Shown: positions 31,801 through 37,300 of the stretch, in pieces
Layout of the letters: every line of letters begins with the position of its first letter
Numbering within the stretch: the first letter of the stretch is position 1
Assembly: GCA_963629575.1 (NCBI GenBank)
Contig: CAVGIM010000026.1
Location: forward strand, 1 to 37,300
Direction of reading: 5' to 3'
From: Hallerella sp963629575
GTDB lineage: Bacteria; Fibrobacterota; Fibrobacteria; Fibrobacterales; Fibrobacteraceae
Length of the DNA: 37,300 nt
Translations under genes and position numbers: made by a program
The notes under the pieces: generated by a model
Told to the model about the DNA's origin: nothing
Database searches by the model: none
The model's input: only the letters and a program-made list of their open reading frames with translations

Positions 31801-33796
31801 TTTTGTTCACCATCGCATTGAAGCGGTCGTCGTGCGCCCGGAGCGCGTTCAAAATCTTCCAGACGACCTTGAAGCGTTCGTTGTTGTCAAGCGCCTCTTC
31901 CGCCTTTTCGCCCGAAGGGACGAGCACCGGGATGATGATGTAGCCGTACTTTTTACCGGGAGCAGCGCGCATCACGCGTCCGACGCTCTGCACCACATCG
32001 ACTTCGGAGTCCCGCGCCGAAAGGAACAGCACCGCGTCGAGGCTCGGAACATCCACGCCTTCGGAGAGGCAGCGAACATTGCTCACGATGCGACAATCGC
32101 CGTCCTCGATTTCGCCTTTTAGCCAGGCGAGCCGCCTGTCACGCTCGGACGCTCCCATGCCCCCGTCGATATGCATCGCGGACACCCGGACGGTCTCCTT
32201 CTGCACTTCGGGTTTTAGGGAATCGTAATACGAAGTTTTCAGGTCGTTGATAAGTTCCACGATTTCCTTCGACACCTTGATGTTCTGCGAAAAGGCGACG
32301 GCACGCTTCATCGGGCTCGGGTCCGTTTCCTTCAGCTGGTGGTCATCGACAAGGGTTATCTTCGAGAGCGCGTTAAAGCACCCGATAAGCTTCGCTTCGT
32401 CGTCCGAGAGCATTTCGCTGCGATCCGTCGCGAGGGAACGCTGCAGGCTTTCGTTCATCGCCATCGGATCGATCGTGAGCACGAGCACCTTGTAGTCGGA
32501 GAGCAGTTGCTTTTCTACCGCCTCGCCAAAGCCGATGCGGTACATTTCCTCGCCGTATTTGGAAACGTCGTCCATGGAGCAGATTTCGACGCTGTTCTCT
32601 TCCGCTTTCTTCTTGCTCGCTTCGCTGTAAAGGCGCGGCGTCGCCGTCATGTAGAGGCGCTTTTTCGCCCGGATAAAATCGTCGTCGTGAACCTTTACGA
32701 AATTCGATTCGTCCTTTCCCGCAAGCGTCGCGCCTGTCGTGCGATGCGCCTCGTCGCAGACAATCAAATCGAAAACAAAATTTCCCAGCTTTTTCTGCGC
32801 ACGGGAAACCACGTCGATGGATTGGTACGTGCAAAAGACGACCGTCATTTCCTCGTCCTTTCGGAGGCGCGCAAGTTCGAGCTGCTTCACGACCGTCCGG
32901 CAATCCGTCGAAGCGGGCAGGGCAAGTTCCGTGACGCTGTAGCCGTCGCCGTCATCGTCGCCCTTCCGGGCGGACTTCGAAACCCCGGAATCCGAACAAA
33001 TGCAGATAGGCCTTATCGGCTTACAGGCATCCGCGGTCCATTCTCTAAGCGTCTGGCCCAAAAGCGCGATGGACGGCACAAGGAAGAGAACCGTTCCCTT
33101 GTTTTTCGTCTCGTTTTCCGCGATGCAGAGCGACGTATAAGTTTTGCCCGTTCCGCAGGCCATAATCAGCTTTCCGCGGCTGTGGGAGGCGTCCGAAAAA
33201 TACGCGTGGACCTTTTCAATCGCTTCTTTCTGGTGGTCGCGCGGAGACTTCTTTTTCGGCAGCGCGTTTTCCCCGCTAGAACCCTTGTCGAGCTTTTCCC
33301 AATCGACGCTTGCGCTTTCGAGTTCAAGAAGCCCGATGCGGTGAAATTCCGGGTCCTGGTTTTCGAGGGAATGCAACGCTTCGCGGTTGAAGCCGCCCTC
33401 CGTCGTATCGAGCCACAGGCGGTAGGCAAAGCGAACCTTTTTCCCTTCCCTGTCATAGAACGTCTTGCCCGAAGTGGAAAGGAACGTATCGACCGCGGGC
33501 TTGTCGATTTTCGCGTCCGCCCGGTAGCACTTGCACTGGATAGCCCAAAAATTCCCCCCAAAGGTTTCCGCGACGAGATCTATCCCCACGTCCTTCCCGC
33601 CGAATTCATCCTTCGCAAAGAATTCGTTCCACAGCCAAACGTTTGCAAGCGTCGAAGCATAGACCGGATCGGTCTTCAGATAGCGGCGCATCAGCAGTTC
33701 GAACTTGTTTCCCTTGTCGCGTTCCGAGAGAGCCTCCTCGCGATACTTGTCGAGAATCCGGGCAAACGGGGAACGGACATCATGATACTGCGGCAT
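28802..33796 (-). CDS. Type ISP restriction-modification enzyme (single polypeptide)
   Basis: A 1,664-residue fusion resembling LlaGI/LlaBIII-type enzymes, which cut and methylate DNA with one protein that translocates on ATP. Order: Mrr-like nuclease with GIDLVAE (D73) and IQCK (Q87-x-K89) in residues 60-100; SF2 helicase with ACGTGKT (213-219), DEAH (348-351), MTATPR and a QSVGRVMR motif VI; a helical coupler; a gamma-class N6-adenine methyltransferase with DPFTGTGTF (about 920) and NPPY (about 1030); then a target-recognition region (about 1180-1600). All catalytic motifs are intact. I chose ATG 33796 because AAGGAG lies 8 nt upstream. A TATATT box (33830-33835, read on the minus strand) precedes it. 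Residues about 1245-1392 are encoded by distinctly AT-rich DNA. Confidence 0.93.
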   Translation of the reverse strand: MPQYHDVRSPFARILDKYREEALSERDKGNKFELLMRRYLKTDPVYASTLANVWLWNEFFAKDEFGGKDVGIDLVAETFGGNFWAIQCKCYRADAKIDKPAVDTFLSTSGKTFYDREGKKVRFAYRLWLDTTEGGFNREALHSLENQDPEFHRIGLLELESASVDWEKLDKGSSGENALPKKKSPRDHQKEAIEKVHAYFSDASHSRGKLIMACGTGKTYTSLCIAENETKNKGTVLFLVPSIALLGQTLREWTADACKPIRPICICSDSGVSKSARKGDDDGDGYSVTELALPASTDCRTVVKQLELARLRKDEEMTVVFCTYQSIDVVSRAQKKLGNFVFDLIVCDEAHRTTGATLAGKDESNFVKVHDDDFIRAKKRLYMTATPRLYSEASKKKAEENSVEICSMDDVSKYGEEMYRIGFGEAVEKQLLSDYKVLVLTIDPMAMNESLQRSLATDRSEMLSDDEAKLIGCFNALSKITLVDDHQLKETDPSPMKRAVAFSQNIKVSKEIVELINDLKTSYYDSLKPEVQKETVRVSAMHIDGGMGASERDRRLAWLKGEIEDGDCRIVSNVRCLSEGVDVPSLDAVLFLSARDSEVDVVQSVGRVMRAAPGKKYGYIIIPVLVPSGEKAEEALDNNERFKVVWKILNALRAHDDRFNAMVNKIQFGKRERGKSLTGGRIGVSSGLPAVDIETIDPAAGEKSRKLEEQMELKFQELQGAIYAKMVEKVGSRRYWEDWAKDVADIAHRHEDRIRELLRTDARSKKEFERFLSALKKNLNPGVNEESAIEMLSQHLITRPVFEALFDGYDFAGKNPVSRALQRIIDVVENVTEDCDKRSLEKFMNSVKLRAEGVESAEGKQKIIIELYDKFFKSALPKTVEKLGIVYTPVECVDFIIRSVNDVLKMEFGRSLSDENVNIIDPFTGTGTFVTRLIQSGLIQKKDFERKYRKELKANEIVLLAYYIASVNIENAYHDASGSLEFTPFEGICLTDSFQLSERATQEDFGEDVFPVNGPRARAQKRTPIQVVIGNPPYSVGQKSANDNAQNQKYPDLDKRVEDYYVATSEANLNKAAYDSYIKAFRWATDRIDPKSGGVIGFITNGSWLDSNGLDGFRKCIEREFSKIYVFNLRGNQRTSGELSRKEGGKIFGSGSRTPVAITILVKRPLAGHSEGGNPPKAVIKYRDIGDYLSREEKLSRIRDAESITHLEMAEIRPNAHGDWINQRNEAFGKWTPIEPEKKFDVGCKSWFIASSNGVLTAKDAYLVNMSNEKLAKNAKTMINFYNQERSSFQKAKLNDPNAKIEKFVTYDSKKISWSDMFLHDAERNIKYSFDETSIWNYSYRPFVKEYLTNQKELLQRTYQQTKLFPTLEQKNLTICVSGVGVTKSFSCIISDILPDYELIGKSQCFPLYYYEELGEGDMFAARERFVRKDAISDYILKQARTQYGDPKINKEDLFYYVYGFLHSPDYRLAFSADLKKMLPRIPLVESASDFWAFGRAGRKLAELHLNYESAEPYRALVVSSGTATSDLPLFHGEAADARIAYSAEDPQTLYRVTQMRFAKKLKDKNDKSKRTDDKSRIVYNEKLTIAGIPAEAYEYVVNGKSAIEWLMERYAVSTDKASGIANDPNDYAAEHGDPAYIFNLVLRIITVSLETVKIVKALPKLQF

Positions 33797-33878
33797 AGCG
33801 ACTCCTTGCAAGGAAACAACTCGGACAGAAATATAGTTTCAAAACCAATCCCTGTACTTTTTTGTAATTTTGAAAATT

Positions 33879-34715
33879 ATGTTCGAATCCATTCTCTTGG
33901 GCCTTCTCCAGGGCCTCGCCGAATTTCTCCCCGTCTCCAGTTCCGGTCATCTCGTCGTCGGAAAGTCCCTGCTCGGTCTTCATGAAGCGGGCATGTTCTT
34001 CGACATCATGCTCCACGCGGGAACGCTGCTCTCCATCTTCGTCATCTTCCGGAAAAAAATCTGGAATATTATCAAGGGCTGCGCGCTCCGCGACAAGGAC
34101 CAGCTCCGGGAAGCGGGCTACATCGTCCTCGCGTCGATTCCGACAGCCATCATCGGTCTAGGCTTCAAGGACCAGATCGAATCGCTCTTCGAAAGTCCGC
34201 GGTTCGTCTGCGGCGCGCTCCTCTTCACGGGAACGCTCCTGTTCCTTTCGAAGTGGGCAAGGACCGGCGCAAACCACCCGGAAGAACCCGGCAAGGCGAT
34301 GAACTGGTGGCGCGCGCTAGTCACGGGAACGGTGCAGGGCGTTGCCTGCATCCCGGGCATCAGCCGCAGCGGCTCCACGATTTCCGCCATGCTCTTCATG
34401 GGAACGAACCGCAAGTACGCCGGCGAATTTTCGTTCCTCATGAGCATCCCGGCCGTCGGCGGCGCAGCGCTCCTCGACTTCATCAAATGGGTCAAGTGCC
34501 AGACGTTCAACCCGATAGAAAATCCGGAAATGCTTTCCAAGTGCGCGGAAAGCGGCTCGTTCACCCCGGAACTCCTCGCGGGAATGCTCGTCGCGTTCGT
34601 CTCGGGAATCTTCGCGCTCAAGTGGCTCATGAACTTTGTCCAAAAGGGAAAGTTCCACTACTTCGCCTACTACCTGTGGGCAGCGGGCATTTTGGGGCTC
34701 GTGTTTATTCGGTAA
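33879..34715 (+). CDS. uppP: Undecaprenyl-diphosphatase UppP (BacA)
   Basis: Integral membrane phosphatase that recycles undecaprenyl pyrophosphate to the monophosphate lipid carrier for peptidoglycan and polysaccharide synthesis; overexpression gives bacitracin resistance in other bacteria. Both family motifs are present: QGLAEFLPVSSSGH (11-24) and PGISRSGST (159-167). Several hydrophobic helices follow. At 278 residues it is normal. I chose ATG 33879; a TTG 9 nt upstream is in frame but overlaps a TAATTT -10-like box that ends 8 nt before the ATG, so the message may be nearly leaderless. The 3' end overlaps the convergent AAA ATPase gene by 11 bp. The gene is core-like in composition and separates two accessory stretches. 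Confidence 0.95.
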   Translation: MFESILLGLLQGLAEFLPVSSSGHLVVGKSLLGLHEAGMFFDIMLHAGTLLSIFVIFRKKIWNIIKGCALRDKDQLREAGYIVLASIPTAIIGLGFKDQIESLFESPRFVCGALLFTGTLLFLSKWARTGANHPEEPGKAMNWWRALVTGTVQGVACIPGISRSGSTISAMLFMGTNRKYAGEFSFLMSIPAVGGAALLDFIKWVKCQTFNPIENPEMLSKCAESGSFTPELLAGMLVAFVSGIFALKWLMNFVQKGKFHYFAYYLWAAGILGLVFIR

Positions 34716-35961
34716 GGGAAAACCAAAAAGATATGGGAGTGCATTCTATTTCAAAACCGTCCTTTTGGACAGTTTTTGATTCAAAGCGCGTAACGACCTG
34801 CAATCTTTTTGCCGGATAAACCTTGGCGAACTTCACCAGGGATTCAATTTCACGCTCAAATGTTTCGACATTTTCCAAGGAATAGCACACCTGAATAGCG
34901 AGTTCTTCAGGAACGACAAAATCCACCTCGCAGCCTTTGGCATTATAAAAATAGCAGCTGTCGCCATAGCGTTTGCGCATGTTTACAGCGACGATATTTT
35001 CGAGAAGCGAAGTTTGCGGATCGAGCAAGAACAGGGAAAGAATGCCGTTATCCACAAAGTAATACTTTCGGTTGCTTTCCTTGTCCTGGAGCTTTGCCCG
35101 GTAATTTTCGAACGGCAATAAAAGCCAGGAATCTTGCATATACCGGACATAATCGATGCAGGAATCCACGCTCAGCTTTTTTCCGACCGCGGAAACGACG
35201 TTTGACATGCGGTTGTAGGAAACGGGCTGTTTGACGCTCTCGGCGAGCTTCTTGACGAGGATTCTCAGCGAAAAATCGTTGCGGATCTGGTGACGGGTCA
35301 CGAGATCGCCAAAGAAAATCTTGTTGAAAAGTCCGGAAAGCCAGCTTCGCTTGTCCAAAATTTCGGAAAGTTCCGGCAGGCCGCCAAACATAAAGTATTC
35401 CTCGAACAGCCTGTCGATTTTTTTGCGATTTTTGAACCTGAAGTTTTGTTCCGAAGGATTCAGTCCCGAAGCCTTCAAAAATTCCGGAAACGAATAGGGA
35501 TAAACGTTTTGAATCAGGTAACGACCGCCGAGAGTCGTAGCGATTTCTGCACTGAGCATCTTCGCATTGCTCCCAGTGATAAAAACCCTGTATTTTTGGT
35601 CAGCAAGTCTCCGCGCGAACTTTTCCCACCCATTCACAATCTGAATCTCGTCCAAAAAGAAGATGGGCCTATAGTCGTAAAGTTCCTCGAAACAGGTCTT
35701 GATTAGATCCAAGTCTCCCGCCTGAATGTTTTCGAGACGATCGTCTTCAAAATTAAAGTAGAGCATTTCTTCAGGCTTGTGACCTTGGGCAACCAAACAC
35801 TGTAAAACCTGGAACATCATGTAGGACTTCCCTGCGTGCCGAAGCCCCACAAAGACGTAATTGCCGTTAGGCTCAAGGCTTATGTTCCGTTCCACCAGCC
35901 GAACATTCTTTGCATAGTCTTGGTATTCGACAATTAGCTCTTTAATGGTATCTTTGTTCAT
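34705..35961 (-). CDS. AAA_14/DUF4143 ATP-binding protein
   Basis: A 418-residue ATPase of the common AAA_14 plus DUF4143 type. Walker A is GLRHAGKS (39-46), Walker B is IFFLDEIQ (D104-E105), and a sensor-like VFITGSNAKML follows. The C-terminal half (about 205-400) has YFMFGGLPELSEI, DNGILSLFL, and a NAKGCEVDFVV segment that looks like the degenerate PD-(D/E)xK-like end of DUF4143. The substrate of this widespread family is not established; many copies sit in accessory DNA. ATG 35961 is supported by AAGGAG 6-7 nt upstream. Two identical inverted repeats lie just upstream and probably control it. The stop overlaps the uppP 3' end by 11 bp. Confidence 0.88.
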   Translation of the reverse strand: MNKDTIKELIVEYQDYAKNVRLVERNISLEPNGNYVFVGLRHAGKSYMMFQVLQCLVAQGHKPEEMLYFNFEDDRLENIQAGDLDLIKTCFEELYDYRPIFFLDEIQIVNGWEKFARRLADQKYRVFITGSNAKMLSAEIATTLGGRYLIQNVYPYSFPEFLKASGLNPSEQNFRFKNRKKIDRLFEEYFMFGGLPELSEILDKRSWLSGLFNKIFFGDLVTRHQIRNDFSLRILVKKLAESVKQPVSYNRMSNVVSAVGKKLSVDSCIDYVRYMQDSWLLLPFENYRAKLQDKESNRKYYFVDNGILSLFLLDPQTSLLENIVAVNMRKRYGDSCYFYNAKGCEVDFVVPEELAIQVCYSLENVETFEREIESLVKFAKVYPAKRLQVVTRFESKTVQKDGFEIECTPISFWFSLTE

Positions 35962-35990
35962 CGACACTCCTTTTTACCGTAAAATAACAA

Positions 35991-36047
35991 TTTTATCGAT
36001 TACAAACGATAAAAAGTGAATATTTTTATCGGGTATGGACGATAAAA
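35991..36047. promoter_or_regulatory. Two identical 24-bp inverted repeats (candidate operators)
   Basis: TTTTATCG-N8-CGATAAAA occurs at 35991-36014 and 36024-36047. The arms are perfect and identical in both copies while the 8-bp centres differ, and centres are 33 bp apart (about three helical turns). The first copy begins 30 bp upstream of the ATPase start on the minus strand. The second lies just before the vapBC remnant on the plus strand. This looks like a dimeric regulator binding twice on one DNA face. Confidence 0.7.
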
Positions 36048-36082
36048 GAGTACAATGGAAAAGTTTCGATTTTATCCAATAA

Positions 36083-36459
36083 TTTCTCGGCAACACCGAC
36101 CTGGATATCGATCTCGACGCCGTGCGAGGTAGAAATGCCCCTCGTTGATACATCTGATAGACCACGGCAGTATCTGCATCAACGATATCATTCTTGCCGA
36201 ACTGCTCCCATCCATAAGGAAACGAGGCGAAACGGAACTCGAAAACCTGCTAAACCTCCTGCCGAAAATTCCCATGCAGATTGACTGGAACAGCCTTATC
36301 TGCATGCAGACGGAAAACTTGAAGCACGAAATAAACAAGGTCGGTCTGCCCGATTTGATGATCGCCCAGAATGCTTTACAAAACGGAGTGACACTATTCT
36401 CATTAGACAGGCATTTTGAACTTATTGGGGATATACTTTCCCTGCAACTGTATAAATGA
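36083..36459 (+). pseudogene. Decayed vapBC toxin-antitoxin remnant (PIN-domain toxin)
   Basis: A short open stretch 36083-36148 encodes FLGNTDLDIDLDAVRGRN..., which resembles the C-terminus of a VapB antitoxin. An ATG at 36135 inside its end starts MPLVDTS, the expected VapC N-terminus, with the usual 14-bp overlap. Directly after DT the frame jumps: LIDHGSICINDIILAELLPS continues in another frame to 36459. The late PIN acidic residues are present (GLPDLMIAQNAL, LFSLDRHF). An internal deletion appears to have removed about 25-30 residues and shifted frame, while the antitoxin has lost its N-terminal part. The toxin is unlikely to be functional. A 104-residue internal product could still start at 36145 but lacks the first catalytic Asp. 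Confidence 0.65.
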
Positions 36460-36578
36460 TTTTTGCATAGAAGATGCCCAACATCGAGGAAACGCCAATC
36501 GGCATGACGGCCTCACTTATTCGCTTTGCCAAAAGTCCAAGTTCAACTTGGGCGGAACAAGCGGAAAATAGAAACAGC

Positions 36579-37292
36579 TCAGTTAAAACTTTTTAAAGAG
36601 ACCGTAAGTTCTCCGCCAAAGCTATTCATCATAAAGCGCTCATCTCCGAGGAAAAAGTCTTTCTCGATTTTGTATTCAAATGGAAAAAAATATTCAACAG
36701 TGTTCAATTCAGCAAATGAATAGTAGCCACCATGACAAACCTCTAATAAAGTATGAACCATAAATAGAACCATACATTTGTTTTTCACGGAATGCTTTAC
36801 GATTCGATACTTCCCAGGATGATCACAGTCGAGTACATTCAGTTCCTTTAACGTAGAGATCAACTTATCAATAGAATGATATAGAGTAGTCCGTTCACCC
36901 CATTCGTCATATAGTCTCTGCTTAATTTGACTTAATGAAATTTCATCCTGAAATTCCGATAGCCTGCCAATCAACTTGCACATATCCACGAATACAGGAT
37001 AAGTTGCCATCATCATACACCAGTGTACTACCAGCGCATATTCTGGCATATCTTGAATGATACTAATAGCCTCATCTCTCAGCTTACTGTTAACTTCATT
37101 CTTATAAACCCATATATTCATCAGAATTTCTCTGGTCTTACGAATATTTGTTGGACTGGAGATTTCAAAACCTAAATACTCATTTAGCTGATCTTTTATT
37201 TCTTGTTCTGTAAATTCTCCAGAAGTGAGCTCCATAACCTTATTAAGCCACTGGAGTTTCAAATTCCGAGATAAACCAACCATCTTAGCCAT
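36579..37292 (-). CDS. Unknown AT-rich protein, probable accessory gene
   Basis: A 237-residue protein, rich in helices, that I do not recognise. From about 95 it has an EYALVVHWCMMMATYPVFVD segment, then IGRLSEFQDEISLSQIKQRL and WGERTTLYHSIDKLISTLKE. The latter looks like a winged-helix element that ends in NVLDCDHPGKYRIVK. No signal peptide is evident; one hydrophobic stretch (VLFMVHTLLEV, about 175-185) is too short for a sure membrane helix. The ATG at 37292 lies 8 bp from the window edge, so a longer start or an upstream co-transcribed gene cannot be excluded. Low GC and position beside the toxin remnant suggest a defence or mobile operon continuing beyond the window. Confidence 0.7.
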   Translation of the reverse strand: MAKMVGLSRNLKLQWLNKVMELTSGEFTEQEIKDQLNEYLGFEISSPTNIRKTREILMNIWVYKNEVNSKLRDEAISIIQDMPEYALVVHWCMMMATYPVFVDMCKLIGRLSEFQDEISLSQIKQRLYDEWGERTTLYHSIDKLISTLKELNVLDCDHPGKYRIVKHSVKNKCMVLFMVHTLLEVCHGGYYSFAELNTVEYFFPFEYKIEKDFFLGDERFMMNSFGGELTVSLKSFN

Positions 37293-37300
37293 TGTTCTGT

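Noticed and set aside
32339..33985. Long plus-strand open frame (548 codons) opposite the Type ISP gene
   Set aside because: It is a shadow of a GC-rich coding strand. It has no recognisable domain, while the minus frame carries nuclease, helicase and methyltransferase motifs.
36526..36723. 65-codon plus-strand frame
   Set aside because: Overlaps the 3' end of the minus-strand unknown gene; no start signal or family resemblance.
36579..37292. BrxA (DUF1819) of a BREX system
   Set aside because: The size is roughly similar, but the sequence does not match what I recall of BrxA and no BREX genes are visible; left as unknown.

Overview
The window looks like a chromosomal segment from a member of the Fibrobacteres (Fibrobacter or a close relative). 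The strongest pointers are two tandem lipoproteins carrying the 'Fibrobacter succinogenes major paralogous' domain (WMAENLN, YGRLY, CPEGWHLP and SVRCVKD motifs), a GC-rich core genome, and an OmpA-type porin with thrombospondin type-3 repeats typical of a Gram-negative envelope. This taxonomic call is an inference from family content; no marker gene tree was possible.

Core region (about 1-25.9 kb): a CAU-anticodon tRNA and its terminator; dnaG followed by sufC-sufD (Fe-S cluster assembly); three convergent small genes (zinc-ribbon protein, SGNH-like protein with an altered nucleophile position, TusA-domain protein); a membrane family-2 glycosyltransferase; a cation diffusion facilitator; a DUF1846/UPF0371 protein; metG and a SpoU methyltransferase, which converge on hisD; cimA and a DJ-1/PfpI protein on the minus strand; the RNase P RNA gene; a DUF763 protein and an exported protein; the FISUMP pair; the OmpA/TSP3 protein; and dCMP deaminase. 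Several intergenic gaps hold copies of an undescribed dispersed repeat rich in CTAAGCTCTAAG and GAGTGGAGAGTG words. Two nearly full copies about 12 kb apart lie in opposite orientation.

Accessory region (about 25.9-37.3 kb) begins at tRNA-Pro(UGG), whose 3' end is duplicated 179 bp downstream. It holds an AT-richer block: an XRE-type regulator divergent from an operon of a DUF4417 protein, an MGGRG-type small protein with an HYH motif, and two tandem 98-residue paralogs. The second paralog is frameshifted in an A9 run. A perfect 19-bp direct repeat brackets the operon, suggesting a mobile cassette, possibly a phage-derived toxin-immunity module. Next is a single-polypeptide Type ISP restriction-modification enzyme whose target-recognition region is visibly more AT-rich than the rest. 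The housekeeping gene uppP follows, then an AAA_14/DUF4143 ATPase gene preceded by two identical 24-bp inverted repeats, a decayed vapBC toxin-antitoxin remnant, and an AT-rich gene of unknown function reaching the window edge.

Promoters: many genes carry a TATATTT-like -10 box with only 6-9 nt before the ATG and no Shine-Dalgarno sequence, which predicts leaderless or nearly leaderless mRNAs. Others (tRNA-CAU, ompA-like) have a recognisable TAGACA -35 box with a 17-bp spacer.
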